From: an uncultured Bacilli bacterium
GTDB lineage: Bacteria; Bacillota_I; Bacilli_A; RFN20; CAG-826
NCBI GenBank assembly: GCA_934700895.1
Contig: CAKUXV010000001.1
Span: 62,001 to 126,000 of the forward strand
DNA: 64,000 bases
Reading direction: 5' to 3'
Under the pieces are notes generated by a model that had not been told where the DNA came from, did not search any database, and saw only the letters and a list, made by a program, of their open reading frames with translations. A program made the position numbers and the translations under genes. Shown in pieces: positions 43,871 to 52,868 of the stretch; position 1 is the stretch's first letter, and each line of letters begins with the position of its first letter.

Positions 43871-44608
43871 TTTGAACGGAATTTAGATTTTTCAGAGTAT
43901 TTTAATCATTTTAAAGACCAATATACCGTCATTGGCAACGTGGTTTGCAACCTGTTGATGGATGAGGTCGGTTTGCCATTTCACCAAACGGTTGATATCG
44001 ATATGGTTTTGATTGTTGAGGATTTGACGCTGGAATTTGCCAAGGCGTTTTGGGATTTTATTCAAGCGGGCGAATATCGGATAAAAAGGTGAAGGAATGG
44101 CCAACCACAGTTTTATCGGTTTTCCCATCCAAAAAATTTGGCGTTTCCCAAAATGATTGAGCTTTTTTCTCGCACTAAACCCCCGTTATCCTGCATCCGG
44201 ATTCCCATTTGACATCGCTTCACGTAGACGAAGAAATATCGAGTTTGTTCTGCTATTCTTCTCAATGATGACTATTATCACTTTCTTCTGAATGGAAGAA
44301 TGGTTTCGGATGATGTTTCTATTTTGAATGCTGAACATATTATCCCCTTCAAAATGAAAGCGTTGTGAACCTCAAAAGCAAAAAAAGAGAAGGGACACAC
44401 GTCGATGGCCGCGATATTAAGAAAACATTGCTTGGATGCTTTTCGACTATCTCGGTTGGTTTCCGTCTCTCCCAAAATTTTGGCATCCTCCTCGATTCAA
44501 TCCGGTGCTGATGCGTTTATTCGCCAAATAAGCGAAGAAGAATTAGGAATTCGCGAATCGAAAGAAGAAATTTTAAATCGCTTGCAACAAATTTACGTTT
44601 CAAAATAA
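43871..44608 (+). pseudogene. AbiEii-like nucleotidyltransferase remnant, multiply broken
   Basis: The first part reads ERNLDFSEYFNHFKDQYTVI and GNVVCNLLMDEVGLPFHQTV then DIDMVLIVEDLTLEFAKAFW, a nucleotidyltransferase fold with G-x12-DID pattern (the family normally has IGGTACDLLM; here the second glycine is Asn). After about 44090 the frame breaks and family pieces appear in other frames: PKMIELFSRT, VDEEISSLF, DYYHFLLNGRMVSDDVSILN and AEHIIPFKMKA, then THVDGRDIKK and a final ERRNFKSLATN. AAAGGAG lies upstream. Together with the winged-helix remnant before it, this is a second decayed AbiE-like module, unrelated in sequence detail to the one at 36-37 kb. Confidence 0.7.
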
Positions 44609-44682
44609 GGGAAAAAGGGATAAAGGTTTATAAGGCCTCGTTTTTTCTTTATACTTTTCTTCAAGGACGAAGGGAGATTTCC

Positions 44683-45513
44683 ATGTCACGTGCAGACCGC
44701 ATTTTTATTGATAATATGAAGGATATTTTGGAGAACGGAGTTTGGGATACCGATTATCCCGTCCGTCCTCATTGGGCGGATGGGGCCCCTGCCCATACCA
44801 TTAAGAAATTTGGCATCGTGAATCGTTATGACTTGCAAGAAGAACTGCCGATTCTTACGATTCGCCGCACCGCATTCAAAAGCTGCTTGGATGAATTACT
44901 TTGGATTTGGCAAAAAAAATCGAATAATGTCCATGACCTCCATAGCCACATCTGGGATTCTTGGGCGGATGAAACGGGATCGATTGGCAAAGCCTATGGA
45001 TACCAGCTCGCCAAGAAGTCGATTTATCCCGAGGGCGAATTCGACCAAGTGGATCGCGTCCTTTTCGATTTGAAGAACAATCCGCACAGCCGTCGCATCA
45101 TGACGAACATCTACAATTTTGAAGACCTCCATGAGATGAATCTTTACCCCTGCGCCTATTCGATGACCTTCAACGTTTCTGGAGACAAACTCAATGGCAT
45201 CTTGAACCAACGTTCTAACGATATGTTGACTGCGAATAACTGGAACGTGCTCCAATATTCCCTTCTTTTGATGATGTTTGCCCAGGTCAGCGGCTTAAAG
45301 CCCGGCATCTTGCTCCACGTGATTTCCGACGCGCATATTTATGACCGGCACATCGATATCGTGAAGGAAGTGATCTCCAAGCCCGAGCACCCCGCGCCCA
45401 AGCTCATCATCAATCCCAACATCAAGAGTTTCTATGACTTCAAAGTTGAGGATTTCGAACTCGTCGATTATGAATTCGAGACCTTGGATAAAAAGATTCC
45501 GGTGGCCATCTAA
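44683..45513 (+). CDS. thyA: Thymidylate synthase
   Basis: Makes dTMP from dUMP with methylene-tetrahydrofolate. The nucleophile cysteine is in NLYPCAYSMTF near residue 157, where most ThyA proteins have PCH; the alanine variant with QRSNDMLTANNWNVLQY matches a distinct Firmicutes-type subgroup. HLHSHIWDSWADETGSIGKAYGYQL lies ahead, visible as GSIGKAYGYQ. HVISDAHIYDRHI is the usual C-terminal motif. AGGGAG lies six bases before the ATG. A promoter with TATACT (near 44650) is likely. folA begins two bases after the stop, the usual partner. Confidence 0.95.
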   Translation: MSRADRIFIDNMKDILENGVWDTDYPVRPHWADGAPAHTIKKFGIVNRYDLQEELPILTIRRTAFKSCLDELLWIWQKKSNNVHDLHSHIWDSWADETGSIGKAYGYQLAKKSIYPEGEFDQVDRVLFDLKNNPHSRRIMTNIYNFEDLHEMNLYPCAYSMTFNVSGDKLNGILNQRSNDMLTANNWNVLQYSLLLMMFAQVSGLKPGILLHVISDAHIYDRHIDIVKEVISKPEHPAPKLIINPNIKSFYDFKVEDFELVDYEFETLDKKIPVAI

Positions 45514-45514
45514 A

Positions 45515-46039
45515 ATGGGAAAATTAATCGAAATACTAAACGCCGACAAGAAGTTCGGCATTGGAAAGAAGAATGGACTATTGTTCCATCTTCCTTTGGA
45601 TATGGCTTTCTTTCGCAAGACGACGATGGGCCATGTTTGTGCCATGGGTGAGAACACGTTGCTCTCCTTTCCGGGCCAAAAACCATTAAAGGGACGTCCT
45701 AGCATCGTTTTGTCCCATGACCGCACCCATGAATATGAAGGGGTCACGAACGTCCATTCGATGGAGGAATTTCTATCTAGCATCGTTCAAGCGTTAGAAG
45801 AACAAGATGTCTACGTCATCGGCGGGGCTTCCATTTACCGTCAATTGCTTCCTTATTCTGACGAAGTCCTTTTAACCAAGGTCGACGCGGATGGAGGGGC
45901 GGAAGTCTTTTTCGAAAACCTCGACGAAAATCCCGATTGGGAATGCGTGGAAGCAGGGGACCCGATTCAAGACGGAGGCATCACGATTCGTTTCACCCAA
46001 TACGTAAATCGTCATAAAAAGAGCCTTTGCAACCGTTAG
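45515..46039 (+). CDS. folA: Dihydrofolate reductase
   Basis: Regenerates tetrahydrofolate from the dihydrofolate made by ThyA. 174 aa from ATG 45515. The catalytic acid is in FHLPLDMAFF (D29), and VYVIGGASIYRQLLPY near residue 105 is the NADPH-site motif. A longer frame from 45434 would overlap thyA by 80 bases and has no support; GGTGG lies ten bases before 45515. Translation is probably coupled to thyA. Confidence 0.94.
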   Translation: MGKLIEILNADKKFGIGKKNGLLFHLPLDMAFFRKTTMGHVCAMGENTLLSFPGQKPLKGRPSIVLSHDRTHEYEGVTNVHSMEEFLSSIVQALEEQDVYVIGGASIYRQLLPYSDEVLLTKVDADGGAEVFFENLDENPDWECVEAGDPIQDGGITIRFTQYVNRHKKSLCNR

Positions 46040-46122
46040 TTGCGGATTTGACTAGCAGAATACCTAGACCGTAAACCGGAAGAAACACTACGCTGGATGC
46101 ACCTTCCAAGGAGGAAGAGATT

Positions 46123-46818
46123 ATGAATATCGAAATTGCCAATCGCCTCGTCGAGCTCCGCAAAAAATCGGGGCTATCTCAAGAAGAACTCGCGTCCAAA
46201 TTAGGGTTGTCCCGCCAAGCCGTTTCCAAATGGGAACGCGCGGAAGCAAGCCCAGACACGGATAACTTAATTGTTTTGGCTCAAATCTATCACATTTCTT
46301 TGGATGACCTACTTTCCACGGATACGCCCGTTGATGAAATCGTTCAAGACGTGAAAGACCAACAAGAAGAGAAGAAAGAAGAACCGGAGGCTGTAGAACC
46401 CCAAAAAGATGACGACGCTTGCTTAACCCCAAACCAAAAGATTGCCAAGGCGATCGTCCACGGGGTATTTGCTTTCCTTGGCGTTTCTTCTTTCCTTCTT
46501 GCTGGATTTCTTTGGAAAGGAAACCAGGGGTATTTAGGTTGGAAGTGTGGTTGGACCTTCTTGTTGCTAGGAGAATTTATTGCTTCCATTTCCGATGCGG
46601 TTTTGAAAAAGAAAGCCACCTCGGTCAATGTCGTTTTCCTTTGCGTTGCCCTTTATTGCCTCACCTGCTTTATCCTCCAAGATCAAGGAACGAATTGGTT
46701 CCATCCATTATGGGTCATTTTCCTATTGATTCCTGCCTACTATGGAATTGCCGGGTCGGTAGAAAAGGCGATGGCGGCGAAAGAAGAAGCCGCTAAAACG
46801 ACAGATTCTACGAAATAA
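46123..46818 (+). CDS. XRE-family HTH regulator with C-terminal membrane domain
   Basis: Residues 5-62 are a canonical Cro/C1-type HTH (LVELRKKSGLSQEELASKLG, LSRQAVSKWERAEASPDTDN). A charged, Glu/Lys-rich linker follows to about residue 105. Four hydrophobic segments then fill residues 110-215, so the DNA-binding domain would be tethered to the membrane. Such proteins are common in Bacillota and often control their own or adjacent genes; the signal is unknown. AAGGAGG precedes the ATG. A TTGACT box at 46046 with a weak -10 at 17 bases may be the promoter. A terminator follows. Confidence 0.9.
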   Translation: MNIEIANRLVELRKKSGLSQEELASKLGLSRQAVSKWERAEASPDTDNLIVLAQIYHISLDDLLSTDTPVDEIVQDVKDQQEEKKEEPEAVEPQKDDDACLTPNQKIAKAIVHGVFAFLGVSSFLLAGFLWKGNQGYLGWKCGWTFLLLGEFIASISDAVLKKKATSVNVVFLCVALYCLTCFILQDQGTNWFHPLWVIFLLIPAYYGIAGSVEKAMAAKEEAAKTTDSTK

Positions 46819-46839
46819 TCAGCAAAATGCAGGAACGTG

Positions 46840-46868
46840 ACGGGGCCGATAGGCCTCCGTTTCTTTTT
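46840..46868 (+). terminator. Terminator after the XRE regulator gene
   Basis: ACGGGGCC (46840-46847) pairs with GGCCTCCGT (46852-46860) with one bulged T around a GATA loop, followed by TTCTTTTT. Confidence 0.75.
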
Positions 46869-46897
46869 GAAAGAGATATGCTAAAATACGGCCACTT

Positions 46898-48199
46898 ATG
46901 AAGATTGTTTTTGTGCTCGAATGCGCGAATATCCTCAACAATGGCACGACGGCCACCTGCCTTCGTTTTGCCAAAGGATTGAAGGCAAAGGGACACGAAG
47001 TTCGTCTTGTTGGGACGACTTATAACAATCCAGACGACGCCCCTGACGATTATTATCCTCAAGAGCCATTCCACTTTCCTTTTTTCCAGTGGTTGATTGC
47101 TAAAGAAGGTTTTACCTTTTGCCACGTGGATGACGTGAGTTTATATTATGCGATTCAAGATGCGGATCTCGTCCATTTATTCTTGCCCTTTAAACTCGAA
47201 AGCCATGCTCGGCTGATTGCGGAATCTTTGGGGGTTCCTGTCACCAGTGCCTTCCACCTTTTGCCTCAAAACATTACATCAGCCATCCATTTAGGATGGA
47301 CGCACGGCATCAACACCATCCTTTTCAATTCCTTTCGGCGTTATCAATACGATTACACCAAATACGTCCATTGCCCAAGCACGATGACGGCAAGAGAAAT
47401 TCGTTTGCATCATTATCGAAGAAGCGTCCCCGTGGTGATTTCTAACGGGGTGAACACCGATTTTTTCCATCCGATTGAAACGAAAAAACCCAAGGAACTA
47501 GAAGGCTTGTTTGTCGTTACGGCCGTCGGAAGGCTTGCTCACGAAAAAAGGCAGGATTTGCTGATTAAAGCCGTGGCAAAAAGCAAATATAACGATAAGA
47601 TTCAATTAATCCTCTGTGGGCAAGGGCCGGAGAAGAAGCGTTATCTCCGTTTAGCGAAGAAAGTAGGCCTAGCCCATCCTTTAATTATTCAATTCTGTAA
47701 GCAGGACCATCTCCGCGAAATCCTGAATTGGAGTGATTTGTATGTCCATTGCAGCGATTTTGAAATCGAAGGGATTTCTTGCATCGAAGCTTTCGCCTGT
47801 GGCGCCGTCCCCATCATCGCGGACGCCTATATGTCAGCGACCAATACGTTCTCGTTGGACAATCGATGCTTGTTCCATCATGGCAGCGTCCGTTCCTTAA
47901 CCAAACGGATCGATTATTTCCTCGACAACCCATTGATTCGCATGGATTTGCGTCAAAAATATATCGATAATGCGAAGAATTATGCTTTGCCTTTGATGAT
48001 TGATCAATTCGAAAAGATGCTTCTCATCGCCGTGGAAGACCATAAACACGGAACGGATTGGCCTAGCTTAGAAAGACGGAAAAAGGACATCGTTAAATCC
48101 CGTCGTATTTTCAAAAAACTGATCAAACAAGGGGTGGTAGAAGAGATGCCGGAATCTCTTGTTAATCCTTTTGCATTTTTTCTCCGTTCATTAAAATAA
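46898..48199 (+). CDS. Glycosyltransferase family 4, GT-B fold
   Basis: Predicted retaining glycosyltransferase of 433 aa. N-terminal MKIVFVLECANILNNGTTAT, mid-protein VVISNGVNTDFFHPIE, AVGRLAHEKRQDLLI and the E-x7-E donor site in DFEIEGISCIEAFACG are GT4 hallmarks. The type resembles glycolipid glucosyl- or galactosyltransferases of Bacilli; the acceptor is unknown. There is no Shine-Dalgarno sequence. An extended -10 (TGCTAAAAT, -10 hexamer 46882-46887) lies ten bases before the ATG, so a nearly leaderless mRNA is predicted. The C-terminal 40 residues are basic and may touch the membrane. The gene stands four bases before a broken hydrolase gene. Confidence 0.85.
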   Translation: MKIVFVLECANILNNGTTATCLRFAKGLKAKGHEVRLVGTTYNNPDDAPDDYYPQEPFHFPFFQWLIAKEGFTFCHVDDVSLYYAIQDADLVHLFLPFKLESHARLIAESLGVPVTSAFHLLPQNITSAIHLGWTHGINTILFNSFRRYQYDYTKYVHCPSTMTAREIRLHHYRRSVPVVISNGVNTDFFHPIETKKPKELEGLFVVTAVGRLAHEKRQDLLIKAVAKSKYNDKIQLILCGQGPEKKRYLRLAKKVGLAHPLIIQFCKQDHLREILNWSDLYVHCSDFEIEGISCIEAFACGAVPIIADAYMSATNTFSLDNRCLFHHGSVRSLTKRIDYFLDNPLIRMDLRQKYIDNAKNYALPLMIDQFEKMLLIAVEDHKHGTDWPSLERRKKDIVKSRRIFKKLIKQGVVEEMPESLVNPFAFFLRSLK

Positions 48200-48203
48200 C
48201 TAC

Positions 48204-49278
48204 GTGGACTTATCCAAAATTGCCCGGGGATTAAAGGTCGCTTCCGCCCTTATGGAAGACGAAGGACGCATTACGCCCGATGTCATTTTAGATGGCTTCT
48301 TTTCGGGACGGTTTTCCGATACAAAGAAATATTTTGAATCCATCCATTCCTTAATAGAAATGAACCAACGGGATTTCCCCGATTTGGCCCAACGAGAACT
48401 CGTGACCTTCCCTTCTGGCAAAAACATCTTGCAAGGATATCTTTACCACAAGGAAAACCCCAAGGGTCTCATTCTCTATGTTCATGGCTTAAAAGGGATG
48501 GCGGATGACCAATACGCGATGGGGATTCACGAATTTTTAGTTCGCGGATATTCCGTATTCGCCTTTGATTTAACGTGCTCGGGAAGGAGTAGCGGTTTGT
48601 CGATTCCGGGATTGCAACAAAGTGCGATCGACGTTGCCGCGGCGAGGTCCTATTTATCGCAGCGCCCGGATTTAGCATCTTTCGATTGCTTTGGTTTCGG
48701 GCATTCTTGGGGCGCGTATGGTGTCAGCGCCAGCCTAGGGCTAGGGGCGTCTTTTCAAGCATTATGCGCCTGCGCTGGATTTACTAGCCCCTTGGAAGAA
48801 ATGCTTGCGGCTCCCGCATCCTACGTGGGATCGATTGTTGAAACCAATAAGGACCAACTAGAAGAGGCCATCCGAAAAACGCGACCCTCTTTATTACAAC
48901 CTTTCCGCATCGAGCTCGTTGGAAAATAGCACTGTCCCTTGCTTGATTGTTCAAGGGGACAATGACCGCACCGTTCCTTTGCTTCGCTCTTCGATTTATG
49001 GTGCTCTTTCATATCGAAAACAACCGCATGTCTCCCTTCTTTTGCAAAAAGGAAAGGGACATATGGACTTATTGTTCGATACCTATAGTTATCAATATCG
49101 CAAAAAAATCGAAGAAATGGCCAAGCCCCTTAAAAAGCAATTTGGCAAGAAAATTTCGGGTTGGCCGGAAGAAGAAGTGAAGAGATTCCAATCCTCTTTT
49201 TCTAAACCGATGTGCGGGGTGGCCAATGCATCTTTATTTGATGAAGCGGATGCGTTTTTTACCTCTTTTCATTCCTAA
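48204..49278 (+). pseudogene. Alpha/beta hydrolase (monoacylglycerol-lipase-like), split by a frameshift
   Basis: Two frames together make a full serine hydrolase of about 357 residues. The first (48204-48929, GTG start) has the oxyanion region YVHGLKGMADDQ, TCSGRSSG and the nucleophile GHSWGAYG (S168). The second (from about 48919 to 49278) has CLIVQGDNDRTVP with the catalytic aspartate and KGKGHMDLL with the histidine. The catalytic triad is thus divided between frames. The break is at GTTGGAAAATAG near 48918-48929, where restoring one base would join them. TAAAAT (48192-48197) ends six bases before GTG, fitting a leaderless start. A sequencing error is an alternative. Confidence 0.75.
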
Positions 49279-49327
49279 TATCCGTTCTCTTCGATTTTTA
49301 TGATGGAGGGGATATAATCCTTGCAAC

Positions 49328-51712
49328 ATGACTAAGAAAACAAAACAACAACGTCAGGCATTGACCCTTAGGGAAAGATGCCACCTTCTTCATGGGAACG
49401 GAGAATGGAAACTACATGGCTGCAAACGATTGGGAATCGAAGGGGTAGAGATGCATGATGGCCCGCTTGGGTTACGGGTGCGCTCCCCCAAAGAAGTGGA
49501 TTCCACTTGCTATCCCGCGCCTTGCTTATTGGCCTGCAGTTGGGACGTTGAACTGGAAAAGCAAATCGGCCGAGCCATAGCCGAAGAATGCGCCTTAAAG
49601 GGAACGGATGTTTTGCTGGCTCCGGGAGTCAACATCAAACGGAATCCTTTATGTGGCCGTAATTTTGAATATTTGTCCGAAGATCCTTTGCTTTCTGGCA
49701 AAATGGGAGCAGCTTTCATCCAAGGCGTCCAAAGCAATTCCGTTGCCGCCTGCGTCAAGCATTTCGCCTGCAATAGCCAAGAGAGCTATCGATTCATCAA
49801 TGATTCGATCGTTGACGAACGGGCGATGCATGAAATCTACCTTAAAGCCTTTGAAATCGTTGTAAAGGAAGCGGACCCTTGGTCGATGATGTCCGCCTAT
49901 AACATCGTCAACGGGGTTCATTGCAGCGATAACGAATATCTTCTCGTGGATATCCTTCGTGATTCTTGGGGGTATGAAGGCGTTGTCATGAGCGATTGGG
50001 GCGGAACTTATGATCCCGTTTATTCCCATCAACATGGCTTAGATGTTGAAATGCCCTGCTATGCGAAAGAACGCACGACAGAATTATTACGAGCGACCAA
50101 ATCCGGGCGTTTGTCTTTAGATAAAATGACGGAGTCCGCGGACCGCGTCTTGAATTTAATCTCCAAAATTAGAGAAGGAGATAAAGTGGCACAGTGGGAT
50201 GCCCAAAAGTGCCACGAATTAGCGGTTAAGGCAGCGGAAGAATCCATCGTATTATTAAAAAATGATAACAACATTCTTCCTTTGTCCAAAACACTGATGG
50301 GCGCCTGCGTCATCGGCGCATTCGCCGAAACTCCACGTTATAACGGTGGGGGATCGAGTAAAGTCTATACGGAGCATTCCATTTCCTTCCTCGATGCGAT
50401 TAACCGAGAGCTCCCCTTTGCTAGCGGGTATTCCTTTAAACCGAATTCCGATTCCAAAGCCCTGCTATTCAATGCGGTCGATTTGGCTTCTCGAAGCAAA
50501 ACCGTCCTCTATTTCATGGGGCTGCCCGAAGAAAACGAATCGGAAGGCTATGACCGTGAGACGATGAATCTTCCGGAGAATCAGCTTGCCCTATTCGATG
50601 CCCTTTATTCCGCGAACCCCAACATTGTCGTTATTCTTTCGTGCGGGGGCCCTGTTGTTTTGCCTTTCCGCGACCGTGCCAAAGCGATTCTATTAACGTA
50701 TTTAGCGGGAGAAGGAAGCGGAGAAGCCATTCGTGACATCCTTTCAGGAGGATGTTCCCCCTGCGGCAAATTGGCGGAGACGTGGCCGTTACATGAAAGC
50801 GATGTTCCTTCCTTTGGCTTTTATCCGGGCTTCCAACGTCAATCGATTTATAAGGAATCCATTTATGTTGGATATCGTTATTACCTGACTTCCGGGGTCA
50901 AGGTCGCTTATCCCTTCGGACACGGCTTATCCTATAACCGTTTCTCCTATTTGCTTCGTTGTGAGTCTTCTCATCTTGAAACAGGGAAAACCATTTGCGT
51001 GTATGCAAACGTCACCAACAAAAGCTCTCGTCCTGGGAAGACCGTTTTGGAACTATACGCGGAATCCCCCAAAGGGAACGCCTTTAAAGCGAAACGCGTC
51101 TTGGTTGCCTTTAAGAAAGTGTCCTTAAAAGAAGGGGAGACCCAGGTGGTTTCCTTTGATTTGACCCAAAACGATTTTGCCATTTACGATACGGAGACCC
51201 ATGAGTTCCAAGTTGAAGGCGGAACCTATATTTTGGCTTTAGGCACTAGCTCCGAGAACATCGTTTCAACCTTGGATTTGAACGTGGATGGAACCCGCAC
51301 TTTGCCCAATCTCCGCGAAAAGTGCCCCATTTATTATGCCGTTCCCCATGGGGGCTTCACCCAATACGATGATGAGTTCGAGACCTTATTGGGCCGTCCT
51401 TTGACCTTGGATAAAGACCGTCGGGAACGTCCCTTTGACCGTGATTCTACCATGGAAGATATCAGCTGGACCGCGGTGGGCAAAAAGAGACGGAAACAGT
51501 TCGTCAAAGAGCATGCGGATTGGACGCCAATTCAAATCAAATCGGGTTTTGATGACGCTCCGATCCGTCAAATTGCCAAAGACCAAAGCCAACGGGATGT
51601 GCGGCGTCTCATCGATTATGCAAACGGCCATTATATCCGTGGTTTTATCCATGGACTAATTCCGGCGAAAACCAAGGATTTCTACGCGGATCAAAAGGTG
51701 AAAAAGAAATAA
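49328..51712 (+). CDS. Glycoside hydrolase family 3, predicted beta-glucosidase
   Basis: Retaining exo-glycosidase of 794 aa without signal peptide. The N-terminal TIM-barrel domain has KHFACNSQE, the second sandwich domain has SIVLLKNDNNILPL, and the nucleophile aspartate is in VVMSDWGG near residue 223. ETWPLHE and VAYPFGHGLSYNRF lead into a fibronectin-III-like domain, and about 110 extra residues end the protein, as in several Firmicutes GH3 enzymes. The substrate may be a beta-glucoside or beta-xyloside. TATAAT (49313-49318) lies nine bases before the ATG and no ribosome site is visible, so this is another predicted leaderless gene. It follows the broken hydrolase. Confidence 0.9.
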   Translation: MTKKTKQQRQALTLRERCHLLHGNGEWKLHGCKRLGIEGVEMHDGPLGLRVRSPKEVDSTCYPAPCLLACSWDVELEKQIGRAIAEECALKGTDVLLAPGVNIKRNPLCGRNFEYLSEDPLLSGKMGAAFIQGVQSNSVAACVKHFACNSQESYRFINDSIVDERAMHEIYLKAFEIVVKEADPWSMMSAYNIVNGVHCSDNEYLLVDILRDSWGYEGVVMSDWGGTYDPVYSHQHGLDVEMPCYAKERTTELLRATKSGRLSLDKMTESADRVLNLISKIREGDKVAQWDAQKCHELAVKAAEESIVLLKNDNNILPLSKTLMGACVIGAFAETPRYNGGGSSKVYTEHSISFLDAINRELPFASGYSFKPNSDSKALLFNAVDLASRSKTVLYFMGLPEENESEGYDRETMNLPENQLALFDALYSANPNIVVILSCGGPVVLPFRDRAKAILLTYLAGEGSGEAIRDILSGGCSPCGKLAETWPLHESDVPSFGFYPGFQRQSIYKESIYVGYRYYLTSGVKVAYPFGHGLSYNRFSYLLRCESSHLETGKTICVYANVTNKSSRPGKTVLELYAESPKGNAFKAKRVLVAFKKVSLKEGETQVVSFDLTQNDFAIYDTETHEFQVEGGTYILALGTSSENIVSTLDLNVDGTRTLPNLREKCPIYYAVPHGGFTQYDDEFETLLGRPLTLDKDRRERPFDRDSTMEDISWTAVGKKRRKQFVKEHADWTPIQIKSGFDDAPIRQIAKDQSQRDVRRLIDYANGHYIRGFIHGLIPAKTKDFYADQKVKKK

Positions 51713-51759
51713 AGGAACATTCGATTTTTGCCTCAGAGAAGTATATAGTATTTCCGCGT

Positions 51760-51844
51760 GCACTGGTGGCGGAATTGGTATACGCGCTAGTCTCAGGAGC
51801 TAGTCGGGCAACCGGTGTGGGTTCGACTCCCATCCAGTGCACCA
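51760..51844 (+). tRNA. tRNA-Leu (anticodon CAG)
   Basis: Acceptor stem GCACTGG (51760-51766) pairs with CCAGTGC (51834-51840), followed by A and an encoded CCA. The anticodon stem CTAGT/GCTAG frames the loop CTCAGGA, giving CAG. The class II variable arm and GGTTCGACTCC T-loop are present. It reads CUG codons. Confidence 0.95.
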
Positions 51845-51849
51845 TTTAC

Positions 51850-51926
51850 GCGCTCGTAGCTCAGCTGGATAGAGTACAACCCTCCGAAGGTTGGGGTCAG
51901 GCGTTCGAATCGCCTCGGGCGCGCCA
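51850..51926 (+). tRNA. tRNA-Arg (anticodon CCG)
   Basis: Acceptor GCGCTCG (51850-51856) pairs with CGGGCGC (51916-51922), then G and an encoded CCA. The anticodon stem CAACC/GGTTG holds loop CTCCGAA, giving CCG. It reads CGG codons. It lies five bases after tRNA-Leu, in one transcript ended by a terminator. Confidence 0.95.
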
Positions 51927-51933
51927 TTTAGAT

Positions 51934-51965
51934 AAAAACGACCTAGATTCGTCTAGGTCGTTTTT
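51934..51965 (+). terminator. Terminator of the tRNA pair
   Basis: AAAAACGACCTAGA (51934-51947) pairs perfectly with TCTAGGTCGTTTTT (51952-51965) around a stable TTCG tetraloop. Confidence 0.93.
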
Positions 51966-52246
51966 GCTAGAGACAGAACGTTTTGTCGGCGTTGGAATGT
52001 CCTTTCGATAATTCCAAAATCATTTTTCGTTTTTTCGACAACTCGATTCTGGAACTCAAGAAACTGTTTGTATTTTGGTGGAGGAAATCCGCTAAAGTAT
52101 GGTTGAATGGGGACTTATATGAAGAATGCTTTATTGTGTTTATCGCTAATAATTCCACTTTTTCATACTCTCACTCTCCGAAGCGTAATGCGAAAACTTA
52201 AGATAGAAAAAGGCCTTTTTTAAGGGAGATCTGTTCGTTTAACCAA
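51966..52246. other. Stretch without recognised gene
   Basis: Short frames exist on both strands (for example about 60-70 codons between 51967 and 52201), but none resembles a known protein or has a convincing ribosome site. It may be remains of the partner of the broken nucleotidyltransferase that follows. AAAAAGGCCTTTTT at 52207-52220 is a loopless palindrome. Confidence 0.4.
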
Positions 52247-52767
52247 TCAGCATAGCTCAATCGGGTCGGCTTCCATTTGTCGTCTAAAATAATCGGGCGT
52301 ATAAGAAGTGGTGAAAACCAAGTCCACCTTTTACCCAAACTATTTTTCAATTCATCTTCCAATTCGCCTTGTTCGATCAAAGTTTTGATGTTTCCTTTAT
52401 CGCGCTGGATGTCGATGTCGCTGCTGGGATTGGCATCTCCTCTAGCATAGCTGCCAAATAAATAGATTTTGGTTATACCGTGATTTCCAAGAACACCCTT
52501 GAGTATTTTCTTGATTTCACCCAATTTTAAAACGGATGGACGAATGCCTTCTTTAATCAAATTTAATATATAGCCATTTTTAGGAGGCGCATCGATTACT
52601 TTTCCGATAATGTCTTCGCTCTTTTGGGGATTCGCAACAAAACGGAATAATATTTTTTCTTGTTGTAATCGGAAATATATTTTAATTGATTCGACGTCGT
52701 GAGTCCCTTCTTCAAACATATGACAGCATATAATTGAGAAAAGAGCGTCGTAAAAATCAAACGCCAT
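52247..52767 (-). pseudogene. MNT-type nucleotidyltransferase, frameshifted near the 3' end
   Basis: A minimal nucleotidyltransferase domain like those of MntA/HepT-type toxin-antitoxin pairs. IYLFGSYARGDANPSSDIDI carries the G-S-x-x-R-G...D-x-D catalytic motif. The expected next strand reads KVDLVFTTSYTPDYF but lies one frame away, after a break near 52330; that frame ends at a stop at 52247. In the unbroken frame the text instead continues to 52198 as WTWFSPLLIRP, unlike the family. The first 75 residues (rich in Phe and Ile) do not match the usual N-terminus and may be remains of another gene. No HEPN partner is seen. Both the frameshift and the missing partner suggest inactivity. Confidence 0.65.
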
Positions 52768-52868
52768 TAAAAATCGTGGATTTATCTTAGAAAGGCAATT
52801 CTGCTAAGTAATCGAAAACGAAAGAGGAAGCCTATATGCTAAAACCGAGGATAATGAAAACGAACCTT

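Noticed and set aside
48915..48930. Programmed -1 or +1 frameshift site in the hydrolase gene
   Set aside because: There is an A-run (GGAAAAT) but no canonical X-XXY-YYZ heptamer in frame and no obvious stimulating stem-loop; simple loss of a base is the easier reading.
52207..52220. AAAAAGGCCTTTTT as a terminator
   Set aside because: A palindrome without a loop cannot form a proper hairpin of sufficient length.
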